This document shows positions 41,957 to 51,013 of a DNA stretch of 64,000 nucleotides, piece after piece (within the stretch, counting starts at the first letter, position 1; every line of letters begins with the position of its first letter). A program made the position numbers and the translations under genes. The stretch is from an uncultured Collinsella sp. GTDB lineage: Bacteria > Actinomycetota > Coriobacteriia > Coriobacteriales > Coriobacteriaceae. A model generated the notes under the pieces. That model ran no database searches and was not told the DNA's origin. It was given only the letters and a program-made list of their open reading frames with translations. The DNA lies in assembly GCA_900545745.1 (NCBI GenBank), contig URAD01000008.1:1-64000 (forward strand), read 5' to 3'.

Positions 41957-43780
41957 TTACGCAATCATCTGGAAGAACTCGGCAACGGGGCCAAGCGCCA
42001 GAGCCGGGAAGAAACTCAGGGCACCGATCAGCAGAACGATGAACACGAGCAGGAATACGAACATGCCGTTGGTGGTAGACAGGGTACCGGCGCTCTCGGC
42101 GACCTTACCCTTCTTGGCCAGCGAGCCGGCGATAGCCAGCGTACCGATGATGGGCATGAAGCGGGCGAACAGCATCTCGAGGCCGAGCATGACGTTGATC
42201 CAGGGAATGTTGCAGTTCATGCCTGCAAACGCCGATCCGTTGTTGCCGCCGCATGAGGTGAAGGCATACAGCGCCTCGGAGAAGCCGTGCGCGCCACCAT
42301 TGTTGAGCTGGTCGGCAAGACCGGGCACCATGCAGGCGATGGCCGAGCACACCAGAATGGCAAACGGAGTGGCCAAGCACAGGACAACTGCCCAGCGCAT
42401 CTCGCCCGGCTCGATCTTCTTGCCCAGGAACTCAGGCGTGCGTCCGACCATGAGGCCGGCGATGAACACTGTGAGGATGGCGAAGCCGATCATGCCGTAC
42501 AGGCCGCAGCCCACGCCGCCGAAGACGACCTCGCCCAGAGCAATCTGGAGCATCTGGATAAAACCGCCCAGCGGAGTGTAGGAGTCGTGCATGGAGTTAA
42601 CCGAGCCGTTGGAAGCAGCCGTCGTGAAAGCGGACCAGGTAGAAGAGGAGGCGATACCGAAACGGCTCTCCTTGCCCTCCATGTTGCCGCCGGCCTGGCC
42701 GTCGGTCATCTCGATATTGACCGCTCCGCCATCGGCCAGCTGCGGGGTGCCCGCATGCTCGTTGACGGCAATGATGCCGGTGAAGATCACCAGCAGGATG
42801 AACATGGCGGCAAAGATGGCCTTGCCCTGCTTGGTGTTCTTGACGCCGATACCGAAGGTGAAGCAGCAGGCGGCCGGGATCAGCAGCAGGCTGGTCATCT
42901 CGATGATGTTGGTGAAGGCACTGGGGTTCTCATACGGATGAGCGGAGTTCACGCCGAAGAAGCCGCCGCCGTTGGTGCCGGACTGCTTGATGGCGACCTG
43001 AGGAGCCGCGGGACCCTGGGGCAGGAACTGCTCGGTGACCACGCGCGCGCCCTCGACAACCTTGCCGTCGACCTTGACCGTGTCGCCCTCGATCTGGGCG
43101 CCGTCGATGACGCTCCAGCCGCCGTCTGCATTAGGCTGGACAGCGACGGGCTCTACGAGCTCGGCCTTCTGAGCCGGCTGGAAGTTGGAGATGACGCCAC
43201 CGGCAGCCAGGCAGATGCCGAACACGAGGTTCAGCGGGATGAGCACATACAGGACGGTGCGGGTGAGGTCGACCCAGAAGGAACCCAGACCCTGCTCCTT
43301 GACCTGACGGAAACCGCGGATGAGCGCGAACATGACCGCGATACCGGTGCCAGCGGACAAGAAGTTTTGCACGGTGAGGCCCATGAACTGCACAAGATAG
43401 GACAGGGTGGTCTCACCGGAGTAGGACTGCCAGTTGGTGTTGGTTATGAAGGAAGCAGCCGTATTGAACGACAGGTCCCATGGCACACCCGGCAGGTGCT
43501 GGGGATTGCCTGGCAAGAAGGACTGAAGCGCCTGGAGTGCCACAAGGGCCACGAGGCCGATCCCCGAAAAGGCCAGCACGCTCGCCAGATAGCGCCTACA
43601 CCCCATCTGCTCTGCCGCGTCGATGCGAAGCAGACGATAGACGCCGCGCTCCACAGGAGCAATCACAGGCGACAGGAACGTATGCTCACCATCCATGATA
43701 TGGGCCATGAACCGACCGAGCGGAACGGCCAGGACGACGAGCACGGCAAAGTACAAGATGTACTGAATCGCAGCGTCCAT
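41957..43780 (-). CDS. kdpA: Potassium-transporting ATPase potassium-binding subunit A
   Basis: The channel-like subunit, related to the SKT superfamily, that selects potassium. The 607-residue length is slightly above the usual 560; a stretch at about 215-265 (QKAELVEPVAVQPNADGGWS...) is a longer external loop than normal. Signatures: PGNPQHLPGVPWDLSFNTAA with SFITNTNWQSYSGE (first filter region), QSGTNGGGFFGVNSAHPYEN (second) and TSCGGNNGSAFAG (fourth). It begins 3 bases after the kdpF stop codon. Ten membrane helices are expected. Confidence 0.97.
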   Translation of the reverse strand: MDAAIQYILYFAVLVVLAVPLGRFMAHIMDGEHTFLSPVIAPVERGVYRLLRIDAAEQMGCRRYLASVLAFSGIGLVALVALQALQSFLPGNPQHLPGVPWDLSFNTAASFITNTNWQSYSGETTLSYLVQFMGLTVQNFLSAGTGIAVMFALIRGFRQVKEQGLGSFWVDLTRTVLYVLIPLNLVFGICLAAGGVISNFQPAQKAELVEPVAVQPNADGGWSVIDGAQIEGDTVKVDGKVVEGARVVTEQFLPQGPAAPQVAIKQSGTNGGGFFGVNSAHPYENPSAFTNIIEMTSLLLIPAACCFTFGIGVKNTKQGKAIFAAMFILLVIFTGIIAVNEHAGTPQLADGGAVNIEMTDGQAGGNMEGKESRFGIASSSTWSAFTTAASNGSVNSMHDSYTPLGGFIQMLQIALGEVVFGGVGCGLYGMIGFAILTVFIAGLMVGRTPEFLGKKIEPGEMRWAVVLCLATPFAILVCSAIACMVPGLADQLNNGGAHGFSEALYAFTSCGGNNGSAFAGMNCNIPWINVMLGLEMLFARFMPIIGTLAIAGSLAKKGKVAESAGTLSTTNGMFVFLLVFIVLLIGALSFFPALALGPVAEFFQMIA

Positions 43781-43783
43781 AGT

Positions 43784-43870
43784 TTACGAATCACTCCTCA
43801 TCAGAATGTAGACGTAATAGATAAGGAGTCCAATGCAGACGACTCCGATGATGGGAATGAGGATGTTCAT
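43784..43870 (-). CDS. kdpF: KdpF small membrane subunit (28 codons)
   Basis: A short frame, easily missed, starting ATG 43870 after AAAGGGGCGGTGA and ending TAA at 43784, 3 bases before the kdpA start. The translation is MNILIPIIGVVCIGLLIYYV followed by YILMRSDS: one membrane helix of about 22 residues and a short basic tail, exactly the KdpF plan (about 29 residues in Escherichia coli). KdpF stabilises the KdpABC complex. Position at the head of kdpABC, length, hydrophobicity and ribosome site all agree. Confidence 0.93.
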   Translation of the reverse strand: MNILIPIIGVVCIGLLIYYVYILMRSDS

Positions 43871-43950
43871 TCACCGCCCCTTTCACGCGCGGTCCGATGC
43901 CTCGGACGCCTGCTCTCGCAAGCGCCTGGGGACAGTAAACGCTTCTAGGG

Positions 43951-44004
43951 ATTAAAGAGGCGTGAGGGCTGGGGCTCACGACCTTAAGATGCCGTAAAGA
44001 TGCA
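43951..44004 (-). promoter_or_regulatory. Candidate KdpE-binding direct repeats and kdpF promoter
   Basis: On the plus strand CCTTAAGATGC (43983-43993) is followed directly by CGTAAAGATGC (43994-44004), an 11-bp tandem repeat in the gap between kdpF and the divergent kdpD. OmpR-class regulators such as KdpE bind direct repeats of about this period. On the minus strand TTTAAT at 43956-43951 is a possible -10 with a poor -35, as expected for an activated promoter. Confidence 0.6.
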
Positions 44005-44114
44005 GGTAGAAAGCACTATTGCTGCTGCAGTGCGCCTATACTCGACCTCGCGAGCATACAGTGGCGTCCTCACCGCGTATGCACGCATGGACAACACTTC
44101 AGAAAGGCTACGCT

Positions 44115-46850
44115 ATGCAGCGCGACGCATCGGACACTCGCGTCAATCCAGACCTCATCCTCAAGGCAATTGAGAAAGACGAGGTCGCCGATGACGCTCG
44201 AACCAGCCGGGGACACCTCAAGATTTTCTTTGGCTACGCTGCTGGCACAGGCAAAACCTATGCGATGCTTCAAGCCGCCCACGCCGCCAAGCGGCGAGGT
44301 GTCGACGTCGTCGCGGGATACATCGAGCCGCACGAACGTCCGGCAACTGCCCATCTTGCACAAGGGCTTGAGAACGTACCCTGTAAACTCATCGAGCACA
44401 ACGGCATTGCGCTCAGCGAGTTCGATCTAGATGCGGCTATCGAACGCGCCCCTCAGCTCATCCTTGTCGACGAGCTCGCCCATACGAATGCGCCGGGGTC
44501 TCGCCACGACAAACGCTATCAAGACGTCGAGGAACTTCTACATGCGGGCATCGACGTCTATACGACCGTGAACGTTCAGCATATCGAGAGCCTAAACGAC
44601 ATGGTTGCATCCATCACCGGCGTTGTCGTGAGCGAACGAATCCCCGACCGTATCTTCGATGATGCCGACCAGGTCGAGCTCGTCGACATAGAGCCCGAAG
44701 ACCTACTTGAGCGCCTTCGCGCCGGCCTCGTCTACCGTCCCGCACAAGCCGACCGAGCGCAACAGCATTTTTTTACCGTCGAGAACCTCACCGCACTCCG
44801 AGAAATCGCGCTGCGCCGCTGCGCCGATCGCACCGGCCACCTCACAGACGCCGCACGCGTGCTGGGAAACCGTGACTACTACACCAAGGAGCGTATCTTA
44901 GTCTGTGTCTCCCCGGCGCCGACCAATCCCCGCATCGTCCGTACCGCCGCACGCATGGCGAAAGCGTTTCGCAGCGAGCTCGTCGCCCTGTTCGTAGAGA
45001 GCCCGCGCACGCAAGCCATGAGCGATGACGAGCGCGCCAAGCTTGCAGCCAATATCGCCCTAGCCGAGCAGCTCGGAGCACATATGGAAACCGTCTATGG
45101 CGACGACGTCGCGTTTCAGATCTCCGAGTTCGCGCGCCTGTCGGGTATTTCGAAGATCGTCATGGGGCGCACGGGCGAGCACAGCAGCGTCCGTCAGGCC
45201 CTCTTCGGCCGCAAATCTCTCGTAGAACAGCTCATAACATTCGCCCCGAACCTCGACATTTACATCATTCCAGACCAGTCGACTCCGCCCTCCCGGCCCA
45301 AAGGACGCCGCCGTGCGCTCGCTCCGCAGCCGCCCAGCAGCCGAGACGTGCTTCGCACGCTGGCCCTCTCTCTTGTCGCCACGGCGATCGGCACGGCTTT
45401 CCGCCATCTGGGATTTGCCGATTCCAGCATCATATCCCTCTATATCCTCACGGCCCTGCTGACCGCCGTCACCACGACGGGGCGTATCTGCACGATCGTA
45501 TCGAGCGTGCTCTCTGTAGTGCTTTACAACTTCTGCTTCGTCACGCCTCTGTTTTCGCTCGCCAGCTATGACCGAAGCTATCTGGTCACGTTCGGCATCA
45601 TGTTCGCTACCGCTATGGTCGCCGGCGAGTTAACTGCGCGCATCGCCGACAACGCACGTACCTCCGCCGAGAACGCATTCAAAACGCGCGTACTCCTCGA
45701 AACGAACCAGCTCTTGCAGCAAGCCCATAGCGCGGAGGAGTGCGCCCGCGTCGCCATGAACCAACTCATCAAACTGCTAAAACTCGACGTGGTCTTCTAC
45801 ACCGCCGAACACGGCACGCTCGGCAAGACGCTCTATGAGTCCGCTGGCACCGAAAACCGATCCGCGTCGCTGTTCACCGACTACGAGCGCGCCGTTGCAA
45901 CCTGGACCTACACCAACAACAAGCGCGCAGGCGCAAGCACGCGGACCCTGCCTGAGGCGCGCTGTCTCTACCTCGCGGTTCGCACCGGCGACAAGGTATT
46001 CGGTGTCATCGGCATCGACCTGGAGGGGCGCGAGATCGAAGCCTTCGAGCATTCGATCGTCCTATCTATCGTGGGTGAATGCGCCTTGGCGCTCGAAAGC
46101 GACCGGGCGGCGCAAGAGCGCGAAGAGGCTGCGGTCTTGGCGAAAAACGAGCAGCTGCGCGCCAACCTTTTGCGCTCCATCGGCCACGATTTGAGGACAC
46201 CCCTCACGGCTATATCCGGATCTGCGGCAATCCTTCGGAAGAGCGACGAGAAGCTCAGCCTCGAACAACGCTGCGATCTTGCCGATGCCATCTACGACGA
46301 CTCCCTCTGGCTTATCGATACCGTGGAAAACCTCCTCGCCATCACACGCGTCGAGGACGGCACCATTCGCCTCAACTTAACATCCGAGCTCATCGACGAG
46401 GTCATCGAGGCCGCCCTCAGCCATGTCACCCAAGCATCGCATGGACGTGCCGTCACCATCGAGCACACTGACGACATCCTGCTGGTACGCATCGACGTCC
46501 ATCTCATCATGCAGGTGCTTACGAATCTCATCATGAACGCCTTCAAATACACGCCCGAGGACTCGACTGTCACCATCAGCGCACGTCGCGAGGGTGAGTT
46601 CATCGTGGTGGACGTCGCAGACGATGGGCCGGGTGTAGCAGACTGCGACAAGCCTCATATCTTTGAGCGCTTCTTCACCTCAAGCAATACGCGGCCCGTG
46701 GATTCGCGTCGAAGCATCGGCCTTGGGCTGTCGCTCTGCCGCTCCATCGTGGAGGCGCATGGCGGCGTCATCGAAGTTCGCGACAACCACCCCCATGGGG
46801 CCGTCTTCCGTTTTACCCTGCCTGCCGAGGAGATCGAGATTCATGAATAA
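44115..46850 (+). CDS. kdpD: Sensor histidine kinase KdpD
   Basis: Membrane kinase controlling kdpFABC in response to potassium limitation or turgor. The 911-residue protein shows the full family plan. The N-terminal KdpD domain has the Walker-like FFGYAAGTGKTYAMLQ and LILVDELAHTNAPGSRH. A USP-like domain follows (about 250-370), then four membrane helices (about 405-520, DVLRTLALSLVATAIGTAFR onward), a GAF-like region, and a HisKA domain with phospho-acceptor His691 (SIGHDLRTPLTAISG). The ATPase domain has N- and G-boxes (LTNLIMNAFKYTPED, VADDGPGV, IGLGLSLCRSIVEAHGG). ATG 44115 follows AGAAAGG. It is divergent from kdpF. Confidence 0.97.
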   Translation: MQRDASDTRVNPDLILKAIEKDEVADDARTSRGHLKIFFGYAAGTGKTYAMLQAAHAAKRRGVDVVAGYIEPHERPATAHLAQGLENVPCKLIEHNGIALSEFDLDAAIERAPQLILVDELAHTNAPGSRHDKRYQDVEELLHAGIDVYTTVNVQHIESLNDMVASITGVVVSERIPDRIFDDADQVELVDIEPEDLLERLRAGLVYRPAQADRAQQHFFTVENLTALREIALRRCADRTGHLTDAARVLGNRDYYTKERILVCVSPAPTNPRIVRTAARMAKAFRSELVALFVESPRTQAMSDDERAKLAANIALAEQLGAHMETVYGDDVAFQISEFARLSGISKIVMGRTGEHSSVRQALFGRKSLVEQLITFAPNLDIYIIPDQSTPPSRPKGRRRALAPQPPSSRDVLRTLALSLVATAIGTAFRHLGFADSSIISLYILTALLTAVTTTGRICTIVSSVLSVVLYNFCFVTPLFSLASYDRSYLVTFGIMFATAMVAGELTARIADNARTSAENAFKTRVLLETNQLLQQAHSAEECARVAMNQLIKLLKLDVVFYTAEHGTLGKTLYESAGTENRSASLFTDYERAVATWTYTNNKRAGASTRTLPEARCLYLAVRTGDKVFGVIGIDLEGREIEAFEHSIVLSIVGECALALESDRAAQEREEAAVLAKNEQLRANLLRSIGHDLRTPLTAISGSAAILRKSDEKLSLEQRCDLADAIYDDSLWLIDTVENLLAITRVEDGTIRLNLTSELIDEVIEAALSHVTQASHGRAVTIEHTDDILLVRIDVHLIMQVLTNLIMNAFKYTPEDSTVTISARREGEFIVVDVADDGPGVADCDKPHIFERFFTSSNTRPVDSRRSIGLGLSLCRSIVEAHGGVIEVRDNHPHGAVFRFTLPAEEIEIHE

Positions 46851-47547
46851 TGCCGCTAAGCCACGCGTCCTCTTGGTCGAAGATGACCTGACCGTTCAAA
46901 ACCTCGTTTCGACCGCGCTTGACCTCCACGGCTATGTCGTGAGCAAGGTTTGCAACGGCCAAGCCGCCATCATGGATGCGGTGTCGCACGGCCCCAGCCT
47001 CATCATGCTCGACCTCGGCCTTCCCGACATTGACGGTATCGAGGTCATCACGAAGATCCGAAGCTGGTCGGCAGTCCCCATTATCGTCATTTCGGCGCGC
47101 ACCGAAGATTCCGACAAGATTGCAGCACTTGACGCAGGGGCAGACGACTACCTCACCAAGCCCTTTTCTGTGGATGAGTTGCTCGCGCGCGTCCGTGCGA
47201 ATTTGAGGCGCTCCTCGATGGCGTCGAGCGAGTCGACAGAAGTGAGCACGTTCGACAACGGTCCGCTGCATATCGACTACGCCGCGGGATACGCGACGAA
47301 AGACGGACGCGAGCTCTCGCTCACCCCAACCGAGTACAAATTGCTCGTCCTTCTGGCGAAAAACGTCGACAAGGTGCTCACCCACACCTTCATCACCCGC
47401 GAGATATGGGGCACGAGCTGGGACAGCGATCTGGCGAGCCTGCGCGTGTTCATGCGCACCCTGCGCAAGAAGATCGAGGCAGACCCCTCTCACCCCAAGA
47501 TGATTCAGACACACATGGGTGTCGGGTACCGCATGCAGCGTCTCTAG
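46843..47547 (+). CDS. kdpE: Response regulator KdpE
   Basis: OmpR-family activator of kdpFABC. The 234-residue protein has a receiver domain (VLLVEDDLTVQNLV, Asp57 in MLDLGLPDIDG, Thr/Ser in IIVISARTEDSDK, Lys in DDYLTKPFSVDELLARVRAN) and a C-terminal winged helix (LSLTPTEYKLLVLLAKNVDK, ITREIWGTSW, VFMRTLRKKIE, GVGYRM). ATG 46843 overlaps the kdpD stop by eight bases with GAGGAG upstream, so it is translationally coupled; longer frames extend into kdpD and are artefacts. Confidence 0.97.
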   Translation: MNNAAKPRVLLVEDDLTVQNLVSTALDLHGYVVSKVCNGQAAIMDAVSHGPSLIMLDLGLPDIDGIEVITKIRSWSAVPIIVISARTEDSDKIAALDAGADDYLTKPFSVDELLARVRANLRRSSMASSESTEVSTFDNGPLHIDYAAGYATKDGRELSLTPTEYKLLVLLAKNVDKVLTHTFITREIWGTSWDSDLASLRVFMRTLRKKIEADPSHPKMIQTHMGVGYRMQRL

Positions 47548-47566
47548 CCCACCCCACAAAAGTGAA

Positions 47567-47600
47567 AAGCGCCCCGCGAACGGATGCTCGCGAGGCGCTT
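47567..47600. terminator. Convergent terminator between kdpE and the feo cluster
   Basis: AAGCGCCCCGCGA pairs with TCGCGAGGCGCTT (one bulge) around an 8-base loop. On the minus strand it continues TTCACTTTTG. It lies between the kdpE stop and the stop of the FeoB-associated gene. Confidence 0.72.
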
Positions 47601-47613
47601 AGATGTCTGGGCC

Positions 47614-47814
47614 TTACTTGATACCGCGGCCCAAGTCTTCGGCGATTTTGTCTACGCCCTTAAGTGCAACGCACGTCTTTTTGTTGGAGCAATGCCCCGT
47701 GCAAACGCCACCCTGAGCGCAGTCGGCGCAGGTGCCCTTGCGGTAGATGCGCACGCACACGGCGACAAACGCAACGCCGATAACAGCCAGTACAACAATA
47801 TCGATAGGTGCCAT
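47614..47814 (-). CDS. FeoB-associated Cys-rich membrane protein
   Basis: A 66-residue protein with one N-terminal membrane helix (IDIVVLAVIGVAFVAVCVRI) and a short cytoplasmic or external Cys-rich stretch, KGTCADCAQGGVCTGHCSNK, five or six cysteines that could bind metal. Small proteins of this plan accompany FeoB in many Gram-positive bacteria and are annotated as FeoB-associated. It is downstream of feoB on the same strand, but a strong terminator separates them, so it may be expressed partly on its own. Its biochemical role is not established. Confidence 0.85.
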   Translation of the reverse strand: MAPIDIVVLAVIGVAFVAVCVRIYRKGTCADCAQGGVCTGHCSNKKTCVALKGVDKIAEDLGRGIK

Positions 47815-47955
47815 AGCAAGCCTCCTCTAGTTAGCCATCACTTACTTTACCCCATTCTCCACCTACCAAAAAGGGACAGGTTTATTTTGGTCGGTTTTAT
47901 CTGCGGAAACGCCACATCTTAACTTCTGGGGCAAAGCAATCTGTCTCCCATGCAC

Positions 47956-47987
47956 AAAAAGCCCGGGGTCGCTGGGACACCCGGGCT
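47956..47987 (-). terminator. feoB terminator
   Basis: On the minus strand AGCCCGGG (47987-47980) pairs with CCCGGGCT (47967-47960), followed directly by TTTTT. It lies 30 bases past the feoB stop. Confidence 0.9.
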
Positions 47988-48016
47988 CGTGGAAAGGGGT
48001 TAATCCTTATTCGGAC

Positions 48017-50344
48017 TTAAGCGGAAACTGCGGCGGAAGCAGCGTTGGTCTCGTCCTCGTCGGTCCATGCATGCTTGGGCATGGGACGGAAGATCTGGAA
48101 GAGCATCGCAACCAGCAGAACAATGGCCACAACCGTCCAGATACCAAACTGTCCCAACACAAGCAGGTTGTAGAACTGGTTGATGAACAGGCCGATCACC
48201 CAAGCGAAGGCGCACTCGTAGCCGATGGCAATCGCGGTCCACTTGCCGGAGTCCATCTGGTTGCGGATGGTGCCAATGGCGGCAAAGCACGGAGCGCACA
48301 GCAGGTTGAAGGCGCCGAAGGCCACGCAAGCGCCCATGGTGGGGAACATGCCGGCAAACGCGGTCCACAGACTCGGGTCGGTCTCGCCGGCGTCGGCAAC
48401 GGACAGCAGCGAGCCAGCGGTAGCGACGACATTCTCCTTGGCGACGAGGCCCGAGACGGTCAGCGCGGTGGCCTGCCAGGTGCTAAAGCCGAGCGGGGCG
48501 AAGATCCAGGCGACCAGGTTACCGAGCATGGCGAGCACGGAGTAGTCCATGAACTCCTCGGGGATACCCTCCATCGCGGGCAAGAAGCCAAAGGCGCCAT
48601 TGTAGCTGCCGAAGTTGGACAGGAACCACACCACGACGGTAGAGGCGAAGATGACCGTGCCGGCCTTCTTGATGAAGGCGAAGCAGCGCTCCCACACATG
48701 CAGCGCCCAAGAACGGATCGCCGGGAAGTGGTAGGCAGGCAGCTCCATGACAAACGGCGTGGGACGGCCAGCGAAGAGCTTGGTCTTCTTGAGCATCAGA
48801 CCCGAGCCGATGACGGCAAAGACACCCAGGAAGTAGAAGAGCGGGCTGATCCACGCGGCGGTAGTGGAAGAATCGCCGATGATGGAGCCCATGAGCAGGG
48901 CGATGATCGGCAGCTTAGCGCCACAGGGGATGAACGTGGTGGTCATGACCGTCATGCGGCGGTCCTTCTCGTTCTCGATGGTCTTGGTGGCCATGACGCC
49001 AGGGACGCCGCAGCCCGAGGACACGAGCATGGGGATGAAGGACTTACCGGACAGGCCAAAGCGGCGGAACACGCGGTCCATGATGAAGGCGACGCGGGCC
49101 ATATAGCCGCAGTCCTCCAGGAAGGACAGCATGACGAACAGCAGGAACATCTGCGGCACAAAGCCAAAGATGGCACCCAGGCCGCCGACGATACCGTCAC
49201 AGACGAGCGAGTCGACCAGGCCACCGTCCTCGGTGCCGCCCGCCACGAGGGCATCGTGCACCATAGTGGTAATACCCGGAACATACGGACCATACTGAGC
49301 CGGATCGACCGAATCAGCATCGTCGCCCGCAGCCTCGACGGCTGCGTCGTAGGCATCGCGGCCCTGACCGAGCACGTACCAGCCGTCGGTGCCGAAGAGC
49401 TGGTCGTTGGTGAAGTCCGTCACCGTGCCGCCCAAGGTAGAAACGGCGATGTAGTACACGCAGAACATGATGACCACAAAGATCGGCAGGCCCAGGATAC
49501 GATTGGTAACCACGCGGTCGATCTTCTCGGAAGTGCTCATCTTGGCCGGAGCCTTGGTGAGGCACTCGTCAATGATGTGGGCAATCACGCCGTAACGTTC
49601 ACCGGTGATGATGGACTCGGCGTCGTCGTCGCAATCCTGCTCGCACTGGGCGACCAGCTGCTCCACGCGAGCGGCCTTCTCCTTGGTGAGGTTGATGAGC
49701 TTGCAGGCGTCCGCGTCGCGCTCAAACAGCTTGACAGCGTAGTAGCGACGCTTGTTGGCGGGAACGCTCGCAGGCAGGTTATTCTCGATGTGGTCCAGAA
49801 CGTCCTCGATGGAGGAATCGAACTTGTGCTCCGGCACCTGGCCCTTAGAAGCAGCGGACTTCTTGACCTGATCGAACAGCTCCGTGATGCCCTTGTTCTT
49901 AAGAGCGGAGATCATCATGACCGGGCAACCGAGCTTCTTGGAGAGCTTGTCCGTATCGATCTTATCGCCGTTCTTCTCGACCAGGTCGGCCATGTTGAGG
50001 GCAACGACCACAGGCAGGCCGGTCTCGATAACCTGAAGCGCCAGGTACAGGTTACGCTCAAGGTTGGTGGCATCGACGACTTGGACGACAACATCGGGCT
50101 CGCCGCTCATGAGGTAATCGCGCGAGCATTGCTCCTCGGGGCTGTAGGGGGAAAGCGAGTAGATGCCAGGGAGGTCCGTGATGGTAACGTTCTTGTCGCT
50201 TAGGAGCTTGGCTTCCTTTTTCTCAACCGTGACGCCGGGCCAGTTGCCAACGTAGCCGTTGGCGCCGGTGATCAGGTTGAAAAGCGTGGTCTTTCCGCAG
50301 TTGGGGTTACCCGCCAGCGCGACATGGATCTGAGAATCCGCCAT
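48017..50344 (-). CDS. feoB: Ferrous iron transport protein B
   Basis: The main permease for Fe2+ uptake under anaerobic or acidic conditions. The 775-residue protein begins with a GTPase domain: G1 AGNPNCGKTTLFNLITG, G2/G3 WPGVTVEKKEA and DLPGIYSLSPYSPEE, G4 LNMADLVEKNGD (N-x-x-D form). A helical GDI-like region follows (about 165-270), then a membrane domain with two Gate motifs, including FLEDCGYMARVAFIMDRVFR with its conserved Cys and the SGCGVPGVMATKTI loop. A long external insertion at about 310-380 (Asp/Ala/Gly-rich) is notable. ATG 50344 overlaps nothing; a palindrome lies between feoB and feoA. Confidence 0.97.
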   Translation of the reverse strand: MADSQIHVALAGNPNCGKTTLFNLITGANGYVGNWPGVTVEKKEAKLLSDKNVTITDLPGIYSLSPYSPEEQCSRDYLMSGEPDVVVQVVDATNLERNLYLALQVIETGLPVVVALNMADLVEKNGDKIDTDKLSKKLGCPVMMISALKNKGITELFDQVKKSAASKGQVPEHKFDSSIEDVLDHIENNLPASVPANKRRYYAVKLFERDADACKLINLTKEKAARVEQLVAQCEQDCDDDAESIITGERYGVIAHIIDECLTKAPAKMSTSEKIDRVVTNRILGLPIFVVIMFCVYYIAVSTLGGTVTDFTNDQLFGTDGWYVLGQGRDAYDAAVEAAGDDADSVDPAQYGPYVPGITTMVHDALVAGGTEDGGLVDSLVCDGIVGGLGAIFGFVPQMFLLFVMLSFLEDCGYMARVAFIMDRVFRRFGLSGKSFIPMLVSSGCGVPGVMATKTIENEKDRRMTVMTTTFIPCGAKLPIIALLMGSIIGDSSTTAAWISPLFYFLGVFAVIGSGLMLKKTKLFAGRPTPFVMELPAYHFPAIRSWALHVWERCFAFIKKAGTVIFASTVVVWFLSNFGSYNGAFGFLPAMEGIPEEFMDYSVLAMLGNLVAWIFAPLGFSTWQATALTVSGLVAKENVVATAGSLLSVADAGETDPSLWTAFAGMFPTMGACVAFGAFNLLCAPCFAAIGTIRNQMDSGKWTAIAIGYECAFAWVIGLFINQFYNLLVLGQFGIWTVVAIVLLVAMLFQIFRPMPKHAWTDEDETNAASAAVSA

Positions 50345-50419
50345 TCAATCCTTCTTCCTTGTGTGCCCGCGCTGCTTTCTCCGCGCAGGCTGGATAATGT
50401 GCTTCAAAGATGCTGCATT

Positions 50420-50439
50420 AAGTTAGAAAAACCTAACTT
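50420..50439 (-). promoter_or_regulatory. Candidate iron-regulator box between feoA and feoB
   Basis: AAGTTAG and CTAACTT (7-base perfect arms, 6-base centre AAAAAC) lie 76 bases upstream of the feoB start. The TTAG...CTAA core resembles DtxR/IdeR operators (consensus TTAGGTTAGSCTAACCTAA), which fits an iron-uptake gene. The identification is inferred from sequence alone. Confidence 0.5.
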
Positions 50440-50467
50440 TATCTGCACAAATATGCGCCGCGAGTCC

Positions 50468-50689
50468 TTACTGAACCTCGACGACGGCGGCCTCCTCCTT
50501 GCGGATGGAAAGCTCGTAGCCGCGCACGTTGATCTCGACCGGATCACCGAGCGGTGCAACCTTCACCACCTTGAACGAAGTGCCCTTGATGAGCCCCAGG
50601 TCCATAAGGTGGCGGCGAAGCGCACCCTCACCGTGAAGCTTGACGATGGTGGAGCTCTCGCCCACCTTAACGTCACCCAACGTCTTCAT
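50468..50689 (-). CDS. feoA: FeoA-family protein (second copy)
   Basis: A 73-residue SH3-like cytoplasmic protein that binds and modulates FeoB. The pattern MKTLGDVKVGESSTIVKLHG, LRRHLMDLGLIKGTSFKVVK, LGDPVEINVRGYELSIRKEE is a textbook FeoA domain. It is the middle gene of feoA-feoA-feoB, 124 bases before feoB. The ATG at 50689 follows AAAGGGGGACAAGAGG-like sequence. The last residues VVEVQ match the usual end of the domain. Confidence 0.93.
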   Translation of the reverse strand: MKTLGDVKVGESSTIVKLHGEGALRRHLMDLGLIKGTSFKVVKVAPLGDPVEINVRGYELSIRKEEAAVVEVQ

Positions 50690-50728
50690 CCTCTTGTCCC
50701 CCTTTCGGTTTTTATGAAATGCTGCAGA

Positions 50729-50971
50729 CTAGCCGACGGTCATGATGTGCATGGCAACCTTGGAATCGATACCAAAGCGTGCGCCCAGCACAGTGACGAT
50801 GATATTGGCGCCACTCGAGCTCACCACGTGGATTTCGCTGCCCTCGACAAAGCCGAGGTCCTTGAGGTGGTGTTTCATGTCCTCATTGCCCTTTACACGG
50901 GACACGCGTACGGTTTCGCCCGCTTTTACCATCGAAAGCGGCATGGCCGGCATCTGCGGTCCGCAAGACAT
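50729..50971 (-). CDS. feoA: FeoA-family protein (first copy)
   Basis: An 80-residue FeoA-like protein: after a short lead (MSCGPQMPAMPLSMV) come GETVRVSRVKGNEDMKHHLK, DLGFVEGSEIHVVSSSGANI, and GARFGIDSKVAMHIMTV, the SH3-like fold. It is the first gene of the feo operon, 39 bases upstream of the second feoA. Two FeoA paralogues per FeoB are common in clostridia and coriobacteria; the two copies here are clearly divergent from each other, suggesting different partners or roles. A palindromic promoter region lies upstream. Confidence 0.92.
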   Translation of the reverse strand: MSCGPQMPAMPLSMVKAGETVRVSRVKGNEDMKHHLKDLGFVEGSEIHVVSSSGANIIVTVLGARFGIDSKVAMHIMTVG

Positions 50972-51013
50972 GAGTGGCTCCTAACGTCAGTTCGTCCTCA
51001 ACATCGACGCGAT

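Noticed and set aside
46663..46842. Upstream start for kdpE
   Set aside because: The extra frame lies inside kdpD in another reading frame. ATG 46843 gives a normal KdpE N-terminus with a ribosome site.
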